Part shown: positions 13,301-25,443 of the stretch, in pieces
Layout: each line of letters starts with the position of its first letter
Numbering within the stretch: the stretch's first letter is position 1
Assembly (NCBI RefSeq): GCF_011745365.1
Contig: NW_024468914.1
Span: forward strand, 3,002,228 to 3,066,227
Direction: 5' to 3'
Length of the DNA: 64,000 nt
Source of the DNA: Cryphonectria parasitica EP155
Lineage: Eukaryota; Ascomycota; Sordariomycetes; Diaporthales; Cryphonectriaceae
Program-made: the position numbers and the translations under genes
Notes under the pieces: model-generated
The model's input: only the letters and a program-made list of their open reading frames with translations
Told to the model about the DNA's origin: nothing
The model's database searches: none

Positions 13301-13707
13301 GGTCGTCGCCCGGCTTCTGCGAGCTTGTCCTGTAGAAAGTGCCGATAATGTCAGCTTCTGTACTCTCGTCCTGTTCCCTCCTCGAACGCCGCTCAACAGC
13401 CATGCGACCAGGCCAGTTTTGCCCCTCTCCCCCTTCTCTTCTTAAAGCCCAACCCGTCTCCTCAGTAAAACGAGCCCGAGCGTGACGCAGGCTGTCTTCT
13501 TAGACACTAGAGATTTGAGCGCCAGCACCTGATGCAGACTCGAGCTGAAACTGTGCAGGACAGAACCGTAACCAGGTTGCGGTGCAGGGCGTCACATGTC
13601 TATGCAAGATGGCGCAGAGGAGAACCATGGCGCATCAGGAAGGGGGGCAGGGTTTTCTGTGGCGCAAGTGAAGTTGCTGGTTTGTATGCTTACCTTTGGC
13701 GGAACAT
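10325..13707 (-). CDS. CP2/Grainyhead-like transcription factor
   Basis: The preferred model is exons 13707-13694, 13329-13183 and 12578-10325 (804 aa). The first exon is only 14 nt (MFRQ plus two bases of Arg). It joins an acceptor TTTCTACAG with a CTGAC branch site, giving an N-terminus MFRQRTSSQKPGDDLVANF. The second intron (604 nt) joins ...GTQDR to NPALGHEAF in phase. Residues of about 253-458 form the CP2 DNA-binding domain (KFRFHVTLNAP..., RVSFEDDQQRQKPG..., WTPGVNGAVECNVAVRFNFL, HSKGVKGIPVRL). A basic region (KRKRAGG) and heptad-like helix (VKKTIDKLKQQI) follow. The C-terminal 150 residues (ACFYLKRRQTS... to LEIEMDDDVIREL) resemble the C-terminal dimerisation region of Grainyhead/CP2 proteins. 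Fungal relatives regulate cell-wall and conidial-separation genes. An alternative start at 13403 would read through sequence I take as intron. Confidence 0.92.
12579..13182 (-). other. 604-nt intron of the CP2 gene with long homopolymers
   Basis: On the minus strand it begins GTATGT and ends TTTCTGCAG with an upstream TGACTAAG branch-like sequence. It is unusually long for this window. It carries adjacent homopolymers at 13118-13146 (A18 then G11 on +), which become C11-T18 in the transcript. Confidence 0.75.
13330..13693 (-). other. First intron of the CP2 gene (364 nt)
   Basis: Minus-strand donor GTAAGC lies directly after ATGTTCCGCCAAAG. The branch-like GCTGACATT sits about 22 nt before acceptor TTTCTACAG. 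Both flanking exons are in phase 2. The frame stays open through the 3' end of this intron, which makes a false upstream start at 13403 look attractive. Confidence 0.7.
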
Positions 13708-15051
13708 CTGAGCTGAAGCGACCTTGTGATGTCCAGAGACAGCCTTCTGGGTAAAAATCCAACAAGATGTGTTTGTATGTGGGTTTTCAAAATGTTCTCA
13801 GTAGGAAAAAAAGAATCTCCAGGTTGCGCGTCGCAAGATGCGCCCTGGGAGGATGTTGCCGAGATGAGCTTGCACAGACCACGATAGCGGGCCGCAGTGG
13901 GAGGATCGCGTGTTCGTGGTCGCCGTAAAGGGCTAGGTGAGGTGACGCGGATGCGGGCGCAAGGGCGGCTGCTGCTGATGTTGAGACTGGCGATGTCTTG
14001 GGGCGCAGGTGGGGAGAAACTGCGTCCTGCGGCTATCTGACGTTGGTCGGTGTCCGGTGGTCAGGCGAGAAGGAGGTTGCTGCAGCCGTCGTAACTTCAT
14101 AGATCGTGGAAAAGATGATTCCAAGGTCAAAGCTTCATATGCCACCTTGAATAGAAAGTATGGTGGGGTTGGATTCGTAGGTCGCGAAGGAGATTCGATC
14201 AGAATTATGCGCAGTGCGACATGAGGGATCACGTCAGGGTGTCCGTTCTGTCTCTTTGTGTCCTTTTCTTTGGTTTTTTTCTTCTTTCCCGCCGCTCTCA
14301 CTTCTGTATCTGCGGCCCAGGGCTGCAGGGACAGGACAGGGCAAGGCAGAGAAGAGTGCGTGCAAGGCTGGCGGCGCAACCCAGGTCCAAGTGAGGTTGC
14401 CGGTGTGAGCGCAAGTTCTCAGGTCTTGTGCAAGTCGAGGCGCCTTAACTGCGGTGGTTGGCTCTGAAGTTGGGGAAGACAGGTCGAAAGGGACGACGAA
14501 CGAGAGACAAAGGCCAGTTGGGTTGAGAGGCAGACAAGGTGCCGTGCTGAAGATGACGAGGCAGTCGATGAGGTGGAGGAGAGTGAACCAGAACTAAGAA
14601 GTAGAGAGAAGTGAGAAAAAAAAGAGTAGCAAGACCAGAGGAGGTCAGAGGAGGAGGTCAGAGGAGCCGCGCGAGATTGCGGCGCGGCTTTACAATATAA
14701 TACGCGCGGGAGAGCGATCTTCGAAATGGGGACAAGGCAAGTGCAGGACAGGACCACGCGCGATGATTGCAAGGGTGACCTGGGAGTCTTGGGTGAGGTG
14801 TAAGAGCTCGCTAAGCAGATCGCGGGTAGGGCAGAGCTTCGAAGGGGCCGGGGGAGAGAAAAATAAGATATAACAAAATAAAATAAAAGATGACAAGAGT
14901 GAGGACAGCAGCAGGCCCAGCGAGCCAGATGTACCCTCAAAACCCACGCAATGTCGGATATGGATGCCCGTATGAAGGAAGTACCATAGTACCATAAGTC
15001 ACTATGGCAGAAGACGACAGGGTGGTGGGTGGGTGTGTAAGTAAGTATGTG

Positions 15052-15096
15052 TGTGTACAGTACAGTACAGTGTACTATGGTACGGTACAGTACAGC
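15052..15096. repeat. GTACAGTAC-rich palindromic repeat
   Basis: Imperfect tandem units of ACAGT and GGTAC are self-complementary overall (GTACAGTACAGTACAGTGTACT, then GGTACGGTACAG). Similar GTAC-rich strings recur at about 8334-8412, 14985-15000, 15736-15768, 16128-16152, 19745-19779 and 21610-21640. Confidence 0.75.
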
Positions 15097-17375
15097 GACA
15101 AGGCAAGCCAGGGATGCAGCCAAGAGGGTGGAGGGGCCACAGCGCCGGGGTTATTTTATTCTGGGCACCGCAGTCTGAGTTCCATATTAGGTCAATGGCT
15201 TGGGCTAGAATGTTTTGCCCGTGGTACTTCATGGTGGGGGATGGCATTTCTCCAGTGACTTGAAATCTTGTCTATTATGTGTACAGGAAAATGGGAGCAA
15301 TAGTAAAAGCCAGCAACAAGACAGAGAGAGAAGAGAGAGGGAGGGAGAGAGAGCAAGAAATGAACAGCCTCCTGACTGATACTATGCAAGTTGCCTTGTG
15401 TCCTGGTAGCTATGTATCATGTACTGTGTCATAACCCCTCACTAATATGAGGACCGATGTACACAGTACAGTAATTCGCGCTGATGTGGGGGAGGCCTGA
15501 CAGGAAACGCCATCAGGGGTGGGCTGCCCCGAGGTTAGCCCCAGAAGGTGTGTCGAGAGGTATCGACCCTAGCGTCAAGAGTCAGTTGGGCAAGAAAGAG
15601 ACAAGAGTCAAGCGTGCGCTAAAGTACTTGCCCACGAGGTCACCGTTTTTGAGCGCACCGTCCGGCACACGGTGTAGGTTTACGGCGCGCTTCGACATCT
15701 CGATCGGCCTACCAGATAGCATCATGGGGGGCCGAGGTACCCTAGTACATGTTTTGTTAGTACTATGGCAGCTGCTCGAATGGCTATAAGCAGGGGTGTG
15801 GGGAGGCGCCGGTCCGCCTGAGAGCCCTGAAGGGAGGAAACAAATAAAAGAGAAAAAAGTGCAGGCTCATCGTAATACCTGAACATCCTGCACTATAGTG
15901 GTCGGAGACGAGACAAGAACAAAGTCTTGAAGGAAGAACCAACAACCCATAGTACACAGCACAGCATGAGCCGACTGCTGCAGAACGGCAATACTCCGGT
16001 TACGGGTACAAAAGAAGGACACGGAGACGCGCTAAGTACCTGGCGAAGAAGACTGGACGGGTACTCCGGGCCCTTGTGCTTTATGCTGGGTTGTGTTATG
16101 ATGCCATAGGACATGGCATGGTCCTGATCATGGGCGGTACTGTAGTACGTACAGGACACAAGAGTCTACCCTCTCGTGCCTCTCTCCCCACCCCGTTTCT
16201 ATGCGTGTGTGTATTCTGTCTCTCGCATCGAGATTGCCACTGCCTGTGGCGCTGTCAACAGGGATCCCTGTGATCTGGACCCGACAACATGGACAGCAGA
16301 CTCCCGTAGAGCCCTGCTCTATACATACGTAAAATATCACTGCCAGTATAGGAAGCCCCTTCACAGTCGCCAGACGTCTCGAGATCCAGACCATTCATTC
16401 ACCCTAGGAAGGGATCGAGCATTGTGGGGAGATGGCTTCCAGGTCGTGGGCTGCCTCCTTCTTCCCCTCCTTCGCTCCTACCTCTGTCGCCATGCACTTG
16501 GCCCGATCATCCATTCTGTGTGTGTCAGTGTGTCAGGTGAAGAAAAGGGAAAAGCAAACAAGAGGCAAAAGAAAACCCCATAGCATCTGAGCCAGCATGC
16601 TGAACAGCACCTCGTCATTCGGCTCAAGCAAGGATGTCTGCCCTGGCCTGTTATCTGGCACATAGATGCATGGTTTATGGCATGGCGTCCTGTCTCGAAA
16701 TCCGTGCAGGTCTCTCTGTCTTTGCAGTTCGGTGTGGCGGTGCAAACTGTCTCTACCGCCGGGGTCGGCTGTTAGTGACGTGCGTCTAACATACATAGTG
16801 CATACATACATGCACACACACACAGTACATAAGGTTTCATGCTAGATCTTTCCTCCCCCAGACTGCGGCTATTCGACGACTGTTTTTGTTTTCCTGCTTA
16901 CTTTTTCCGGGTGAGCCCCTATATCGGGGATACTCTGGTTGGGTGCCACACATCCTCAAGTAGGAGCAGGCTATGAGCTATGTCCTGTGTGTCTTGAAGT
17001 GTTCTGACGGCCTCGTCAGCTGATGAATTCAGAAGGCTCCATGTATTCCTACAAGGCTTGCGATTGGTTCCATGACAAACACAGACCATTTCGCATCTAT
17101 CTCGGAGACACCACAGGGATCAGCTACGACTAGTTTTGATTGCAGCTCGGCAAGACGGGAGAGGACTTGACGTACTATGGGAGCCGCCTTCTAAAGGCAT
17201 GATCGGCGTGCGCCTTCCCAAGCAGAGTATCGGGGGAGGATCATCTTCACCCTATGGAGTTCACGCTACCACTGGCTACCAGCTGCGGCACATTCCACCC
17301 GACCGACCGTCACCCAACTCACCATCTGAGTGACTGAACACCTATTTCTTTTCGTCACCTGCCGAATCAACGTGT

Positions 17376-17454
17376 GGGAGGCCTGTGGCTAGACATGTGG
17401 CTCATCCATGATCTTTTTGCCACAACTCGCCACAGCTCTAGCCACAGGCCTCCC
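17376..17454. repeat. Perfect 18-bp inverted repeat with 43-nt spacer
   Basis: Arm 17376-17393 (GGGAGGCCTGTGGCTAGA) is exactly complementary to arm 17437-17454. Inside the spacer a second pair, TGTGGC with GCCACA, could extend the structure. There is no coding frame across it. Candidates are a transcribed hairpin, a terminator-like or processing structure, or a tiny non-autonomous element. No flanking direct repeat is evident. Confidence 0.85.
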
Positions 17455-20400
17455 AAGTCTTGGGCCGAGACCTGGGGTTTTCAGGTGTCCTCGTGTGCTC
17501 TGCTCTGCCACAGCTAAGCTCCCTTACTCTCTCTTTGCCGTGTTGCAGCTCTGCACACATCGTCCAGCCGGTGAAGGATGAGTGGGTTATTGGTCGCAAT
17601 GATTGTCGTGCTCCTTCCCCCCCCCCCCTTGACTTTAGCACACGAACGGCGCAGCCCCATCAAGACCAGTTAGTCAGACTTGTCGCCCGTAAACGTTGGC
17701 TGAGCCGAATTTCAGGACTACCCACTGTTGACAGTGCTAGTCTGACAGTCACAGTCAATGTCAATTATAATAGCACCAACAACGGCTGTCTGCCCTGAAA
17801 TCCACGGTCCCCAGGTCCGGGTCATGTCCTTAGCAGGAGAAAGGGACAGGGAGGAACCCGTCCGTCTTGGCACGCCATGGAACGGGGGACCGGCGCCAGG
17901 GACACTGGCACGCTGGGACGGCATTGCGGGCAATTTTCAGAGGGACCAGAACTAGGCCCTGCTGGGAGATGAAGCCCGTGGTCCACTGGAACCCCCCAAA
18001 TTGATTGATTACGCAGCGTCGTATCATTTTTTTTTTCTTTTTCCTTTTCGTTTCTTCCTCCCCCTTCTTTGTTTCCCTCTTTCTCCTTTTGGTTGGATGA
18101 ACTCGGACCCTTTCTCAACCGAAACCGATGGCAGAGAGTAATTATAATTAGTGCACGGTATAAACTTTTTCCCGTTCCATACTAGTATTACAAATGTTCC
18201 TCATTTTTTGGCGTGTGTATGTGGTTGTGTTCGAACCCGTAATCATATTGTAAGGGAGGAATGACGGGGAGGGAGAAAGAAAAGAAGAAGAAAAAAAAAG
18301 GGGGGGGTGCAAATGCCCACGTGACACGGTCCCTTTGGTTCTCTTACTGATTAGAACATGATGAAATATTTATGTTCTTGCACAGGAGGTTGAGGGGGTT
18401 GTCATATTGCTATCTGGAAGGAATCTTTGTATACCAAATGCAGCTTGTGCCATAGCAGTATCAGAGCGTCCCAAGAGGAGATTACATGAAATAACAGCAA
18501 GGACAAAAAGATGACACACAAGGGCGGGGACCTTGTGTCCTGAATCTTTTGACACATCGACGTCGCCGTCCTTGGCGATGTCACGTACCATAGTTCTGCG
18601 AGATCCAAAAATAGCCCACATGGTAGGCCTGTAGCCTGTCGAAAAAAAAAAGAAAAAAAAAATATCTGCACTTGTCCCCCTTCTGTATTTCGCTTTGTCG
18701 TTGCGGTCAAGCAAATACTATGCCGCTTGGTAGAAAGGGGTGCCTTTTTACAGCTGGCATGCGCGACGTGTTAAACTTTCAGGCGACTTCGCGTCGTCAG
18801 CGACGTCATATTCGGCCAATCTGGTAGTTTCACCTTCCCCATGGTGATTCCTTTGGGGTGTAGCGTATTGCGTTCCGGGTGGGGTCACAAGCCGAACCTA
18901 AGCCAAGCCAAGCGAACACTGCGAAACTCTCTTTACTGTAGTAACCAGGACGCCATAGCAGCTGGGCTGGGCCGAACTGACCATACTACTCAGCACATCA
19001 TCTCTCCGCAGTGGGGCTTAAGAGACACTACTAAGGAACTGGTACAGAGATGTTACTGACTAAGTAGGCACGAATTTTCAAAATTCCCATGCCCATGATC
19101 CCTAATATTTTTTTCTTTGGTTGTTCTTCATCTTACCCCGTTTAGTGCCAGATCGGATTGACACTGTGCAATGCGTTGTCACTTGTTAGTTGGAAATCGT
19201 AGTCTCCTTCCCCTTCCCCTCTTCTTAGGCCGTCTTTTTTCCTTCTCTTCTTCTTTTCCTGTCTGACCGATGTTTTCTCTTACTCGTGCCTAAATGAATT
19301 ACTGCCGAAGTCGGAAGATTCGCTGGTTTGTCAGTCTGCTATTGGGGTCTCAATGTATGGACGTGAAGTCTTCACAAGCAGGGAAGGCATGACATCACAT
19401 CACATCATATCTCCTTTTTCACCTCCTTCCCACCTTCCGCCTCCCCCCCCTCCCCCGACTGTAGATCTCGAGATATATTTATTTCATCCCACGGCTTTGA
19501 ACGGGGAACGTCTCCCTTGTCATCCGAATCCGAAAAACCTTGTCTGCAATTCTTGCATTCCCATTCATCATGTCAACCTTCTTTTCTTGCCGAAAACATT
19601 TCCATGGTTTCGGAGTGGGACCCTTTCCCCTCTTTCCTTTTCGTTCACCAAAACAGCCACCAACCCTCGTAGCTTAATAGTGTACTATTACAACGGTCAA
19701 TGCCATTGCCACAGCCAACACGATGAAGCGTAGCCCTGGGTCGATGCTACTATACCAGCATAGTACCATAGTAGTACGTGCCAGAAGATGACAGGAGCAT
19801 GGTCCTGACTCGTAGCTGTGCCCACAGAATCCACAATGGCCCGCACGTCCTCCTCCTCCCATCCCCGCTGCTTTCGCGGCCGGGGGGGAGAAAAGAAGTG
19901 AGAAGATGGGGCCGGACGCTGTGGTGCTCAAATCTCTCTTTCCAAAGAGGATCATTATGGCGTCATTGTGGAGATCCGCACGGCGTGCCATGCCGTCCAA
20001 AGAAAGAAAGAGAGATAGACGGGAGAGAAAGAAAATGAAGAAAGAAAGAAAAAAACAAGAATCATCGCCAGCATCGCCGGAAAGCACATGCGAGATGTGA
20101 GGTGTAATTAATGATGTGGGCGTTGCCGCTACCAAACCGAGGCCAATCGGTGTGCTGGCACGGACTTGGGCTGGAACGCCCTCTGGGGAAAGGATGTCAC
20201 CGAGAAATCTTTGTCAGGCATGACCAAACCTCCTGGTCAGCGGGCCAGAAAGCAAAAAAGAAATTGGGACAGTTGCTAGGAGGTTGCGCCCGTTGTCGTT
20301 TCGAGGTATCGGCCCGGACCCGCGAGAGCTTCTTGACGCCCGGCCCGCTGTGCTCATCCACAATCCGGACGCCGGGGCCCAGACCTGAACGAAACTTTAC

Positions 20401-21841
20401 TTTCTCTCTTGTTGTGTTGTGTGCATAGGGCAGGCGGATGGAAATGGGCCACTCTTCAGAACGATTGCCAGAGTGTGCTGCCCAACCCGGTCTGCTCAGC
20501 AGCCATGGTTCACCATGGTTCTCTCGTCCTTACTCTTTCTGCAGCAGCAAGGGACCGGGCCCGGCAGAAATCATGCATAAACCGAGGAAGAACATGTTGC
20601 AAAAGGGTGGGGAATCCTCTTTTTCCTCATTCTTTTGCTCCAGGGCTGGCCTTACCACCGATTCCTCCATACCAAACAGAGAAACAGAGTTGGCCTGATG
20701 CGGTAGGTACCTTTCAAATCCAGGGGCCTGTCTCCGGAACTATTGCCGGAGTCTCTTTCTGGAAGCACTACACGACGCCGATGAACCCGCCAGCCTCCTA
20801 ACCCCTCCAAAGGAACGGTGCCAAGGTCGCAGTCGGGCTGTCAGATGCAATCCGGAAAGGTCCCGCCGGTGTCCCTAAGGCAAGGGACCATGCCGAACAA
20901 CTCCACGGCTTTAAGCTTAGGAGGGGGTTTGCTGACCGACCCTGGGATGTGGTGATAATGTCCCGACCTGCAAAGTGGGACCCTGCATGTTAGAACCCTC
21001 TGTTATTGACTTTTCTAGTGATCGACACTCGGAAAAGGAAGAAAGAGGATGGGGGAAGGTTGGCAATAGACAAAAAGAAGAGGGAGGGGGGAAGGTTTAT
21101 GGTGGAGGAGGATCACAGGGCCCTGGCTTGCGCAAATCCCCCCAATCTTGCCCTTTAAACTTTTTAGATCCTGATCAATGATCACCTTCGGTTCCAACAA
21201 AACCAAAAAAAAAAAATTTGGCCATGTGATCATTGTACGCTCTCGTCTACTGCCCAACCGGTCTCCATCGATCAGCATTAGCCGAGCTGGCACGCAGCAG
21301 CACAAACAAGAAAAGAAAGAGAAAGAAAAAAAAAAGGAAAAAGATGAAGAAAGAAGAGGGTTTCCTCTCCCTCTCTTCTCGTCCCGGGGATCATGTCTCA
21401 ATCCAATGAACCTTCCGATTCCTCGAGTCGCCACCATCCACTGTGTCACTGCAGTTGTGGACAGCCTCGTGTCCAGAAAATACTCATGGGGTCCTGTATG
21501 GATGCACATACGATGCATATGGAGTTCAATAGGGCCTCCTTCCCATCCTCCTCCCAGTCGTCACTTCTCGGCCTTGGTTTCCGTGTGGCCCCTCCCGGAA
21601 ATCGCCACTACTGTATGTACTATATGTATGGTACCTTGCTTACTACTCCTGCACCTGTGTAGATCATGTCGTCAAAAACCTGGGCCCGTATGCGCTCGTC
21701 GCTCGTGTTGGCATTACTATAATAAAGAGCCTGACAAGCTCTTCTTCGTATCACCCCCAGGTTTTTCAGGGTCCAATGTCAATCATTTACCGTATGCTGC
21801 TTTTATGGCCGCCTCGTGAAAGTTTTTGTTCCTTCGTTTTC

Positions 21842-21866
21842 TTTTTCTTCTTCTTCTTCTTCTTCT
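21842..21866. repeat. (TTC)n microsatellite
   Basis: About eight TTC units in a pyrimidine-rich stretch, with a run of about 15 T at 21917-21931 close by. Intergenic. Confidence 0.8.
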
Positions 21867-23058
21867 CCTCTCCCCCACCCCCGCCTCAATGCAACCGATC
21901 TCCATACAGTAGATCCTTTTTTTTTTTTTTTTGGTGCTCCCCTTCTTTTTTTCCCGTTCTTTCCAACCGTCCCTGACCTCGCTGGCAACCGGATTTTCGC
22001 TCTCCACCTTGCGGCAAGTTCCACTGCAGTATTGTGAAAGGACACCCTGCATCCATGGTTAGGGTGGTGGAGGAGGGCGTCCCCTCATTCGCGCGTTGCC
22101 ACCTGCGTCGCTATTCATATCTCGAGGCTGTGTGCATATGGCTGCATGTACTGACACTATAGTGATCAAGATCGACGCCTTGCAGCTTAGGACGTCATGA
22201 TAGCCTAGCTCACAAGTAAGTTTTTTTTCTATAAAAAAAAAAGGTGCTCTGCGACCACCATCGACAACCCACCCCCCACCCCCATCCATGCATACCATTC
22301 CTCATCCACTCGTTCGCTCCCTTGACTAGGAAGGAGGGTCCGGTTAACCAGAATGGGCTGCCTCTTCCGCTCGGCACCAAATGAAGTCGTCGTTTTCTCT
22401 TGAAATATCATAACAATATAATAATATCTTCTAGAATTTTTTGCCGAGCTTTTCTTGCGCGAGTGATCTGCAGAATTGCAAGTATCGTGTTGCAAGGCGA
22501 CACGAGGTTTACTGGGTGGCCTTTTTCTGGTCGGGAGGAGTCATGGCGCGGCGAGACTGGGAAAGCCTCGTTTCAAGGAATCAAGAATTATTACCGATGG
22601 TGGAGCGTCGCGCGGGGCAATGGGAGTGGTAATGTTGGTCATCCAGGGTTAACGGCGCGTAGGAAGTTCAGTCGAAAGACGATCATCACACCTGGCTTTG
22701 CTCTTTCGAAGGAGGGAAAGGGGTGTGTTCGTGTCCCATGCCTTTTGGCGGTCACCGTCTTGATTCTGGAGTGGGTGGTGGTGGTAGATGGTAGGTACAC
22801 GATGAAACACACCGCCAGATCCTACCTGCGCTGTCCTCTCGGGCGGTCAAGTCACACAGACACGGACTTTCTGCTCTTTTTCTTCTGCTCCCCTTTGGCT
22901 AGAGGGACGAGGAAATCTCATCGGCAACAGCGGAATCATTCTGTTGTAATTCCATAGGTAGACAGTCTTTCTCTCCTTCCATACTTTCAACGTGAACAGG
23001 CCAGTGGAGGAAAGAAAGGGCCAACTTGGTGCACAGGGAAACTTGTGCCTGGATGATG

Positions 23059-23778
23059 TCAACTATGGAGAGTATAAGCCACGTGAATATTATCTAGACA
23101 GATGATGGCGAAAGTAATCATATGTCCCACTTGAAACGTAAACAAAAGGCCAGCCATTCGTGACGAATCCTCAAAGACTCGTATGGTTGAGAGCAAATAG
23201 TTGTCCGTCCTCGACTGGCTCGACGTCCTGGTATTCCCGTCAATGATTTTGTAATTGTACAATATGTATCGTGCATTATTTATGACATGGCGAGGACAGC
23301 CATTCACGTACTGCGTCTCTTCTAGCGTAAATAGCTGACAGTCAAGACCGGCCTCTGAACCCGCGGCCGTTGTCTTAGCTGAATAGGTGGGAAACATATC
23401 ATGGTAGATCGTGTGATATTCTAATATTGCCAGAATGAAAGGGCATCTCTTGAGAAGATATAGTCGCGAGGCCAAAGGCTTGACAATATTTATGTATAGC
23501 ACCCCATTTGAGATAGCAAACAGGGACGTTCAAGCACTTTCGTCAGGTATCAAAGTATCTTTAAGCAAGAGTCGTCTTCAAGACAAAACATAACGGACTA
23601 GATTAAACTTGATGACAGTGACCAGATCGTCTTGAGTCAATCTATCAAAATGGAACATGAACTTGGGTGTTAATATTGAATGACATCTGTTGCAATAGCC
23701 CCGCCTAGGTCCTATACAACGGCTTGGCATACAGCATCTCGGAGCTGTGTTAGCCGCAGATATGCCGTGGCAGGACAT
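23059..23778 (-). pseudogene. Possible decayed or unrecognised coding fragments
   Basis: Two minus-strand frames sit close together. 23778-23578 (66 codons) is Cys-rich at its start (CCMPSRCIGPRRGYCNRCH). 23502-23059 (147 codons) opens from a GTG, with TGA 30 nt upstream in frame. Composition is mixed and not low-complexity, unlike the random ORFs farther left. I found no splice junction joining them in frame and recognise no family. The surroundings look AT-richer than the flanking DNA. It may be a relic gene or chance. Confidence 0.25.
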
Positions 23779-25443
23779 AATGAATCATATTCATGAGGTC
23801 ATCATGGTGAATATTATACAAGTCTTCCATCTTTGAGACTATGTTCGAGTAGCTAGGTTATTGACCTCGAATGGTAAAGCGCCGACACAGAGCGTGCGAG
23901 GACGTTGTCTCAGCCCCTCTCTGGTGGTTACGAACAGCTGCCCCCTGGAATAAATGTCCATGAACTCTGAAGTCACCTCGCCCAAATCGAGCCTGGTGTT
24001 ATTTCTGGAAATGAGACACCCTCACAAGAGTGGGTTCACCTTTTTGAGGTTAATGCTGTTTACTCAACAACATCACTCAAGTGCTCACGGTTTAGATGCT
24101 TCCTGATGTATTGCGTCTTGGCTTATGATATGAATGAGTTTGTCTATATAAGTTAGGTCAGATGCGCTTATCCCGGCCTCATTAGGAACTGGTAGTCAGT
24201 AGATTTAAGTGTCTATGCTCTTATACAGATACCACAAGCAGAACCTGCTCAGGCACTCTACAGTCCCTGAACAGTTTACAAGGTGTGCCAGGGTTCCGCG
24301 TTCCAGCTTGCCAAAAGCAGTGCTTAACTTGAATAACCCATGACTTCCCAAGTCTAATACTGGCCTGGGCGAAAAAGGGTCGTAGCCTAAGGGACGCGCT
24401 GCAAGATTTGGAGTTGCTATCAAAGATGGCTTGCTGCAAGGCGTAGAGGACCAGGTGCAAACTTGACGGGCACTTGGTTTTCTTTTGCTATTTTCCCCCC
24501 TCTTGTGCATCTCCTATGGATGTATATGTTTATTTCGTGCTTCAAGATATATGTTTTGCTTGGCCTGCAAAGCCATCACATTGCCCAATTGTGTTTGATG
24601 AGTGTTTGAGATTAGGGAAGGTATAAAGCTGAGACGACGTATGGAGAAACTCAACTTTCGTGAAAAATTGAATAGAAGCTTAGAGCAGTCGACTCTACTC
24701 ATGACTTATTCTCACTAGAGTCTCCAAGAAGGAACCACTGAGTTTGGAAATGCGAATTAGGAAATAATAAGCCTCCACAGATGGGAGAACTTATAATATA
24801 ATTGAGCCCTCCCCCTTCCCTCTCACTCCTCTTCCTCTCTCTACTCGTCTCAAACCCATGATATCGTGATTTTCGGATTGGGAAGTATACTCATGTTGCA
24901 AGCAAACTCTGCAAGGATGGATGGCATGAGCGAGCGTACTTAAGTACCTATGTGGGAAATTCTTACATGCGGACACTTCACCTTTTTGACTGTCTTATGA
25001 TATATTAGGCTGTACACCTCCTTTTACTGCCTGACACGACGGCCCGGCCTCTAATCCGAATTGATCGAAAAATCCTGTTACTACTTACATAGGTAAGTGA
25101 GCCGCTTTCTGCAGCGGTAATAGCCCTTCCCCAGCAAAGCTCCAGTTTTCCAGCACAACTACTAGCACTGTCCAAGGTGCTCTTCAGTACTAGATTTCAT
25201 TACTCGTTGGTAAAATATCACTACCGGTTGAAGAAAAGAGAATTGTCTACCAGGAGAATAATCAAGTACTACGGTACCTAATTAGGTGGTTAGATTGGGC
25301 ACACCAGTTAGTCAGTCCTGTTGTGCTGAAAAGGTCCGAATTAAATCTGTTCCGAATTGTTGCAAATGACGTGTGAGTGATCTTCAGTACTGACCGGCCC
25401 AACATTTCTTCAGCAAGGTTTCTTCTCTCCCATATTTGTTTGA

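Larger units (their letters stand above)
13708..22999. other. 9.3-kb upstream region of the CP2 gene without recognisable genes
   Basis: No ORF here has family features. The longest (14419-15123 minus) starts at a TTG and is low-complexity. The sequence is a mosaic of polypyrimidine tracts, GA repeats, mononucleotide runs and GTAC palindromes. A large non-coding flank on the 5' side of a developmental regulator fits an extended promoter or long untranslated leader, but no element is proven. Confidence 0.55.

Noticed and set aside
13336..13403. ATG at 13403 as start of the CP2 factor
   Set aside because: The sequence from 13403 to 13330 is better read as intron 1, with a branch site and acceptor, and a family-like N-terminus results from the upstream micro-exon.
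14419..15123. 234-codon minus frame upstream of CP2
   Set aside because: Starts at TTG, is Ser/Leu-rich and low-complexity, and overlaps repeats; no splice or family support.
18205..18245. GTTCGAAC string considered as a tRNA T-arm
   Set aside because: No acceptor stem, D-arm or anticodon arm could be placed around it.
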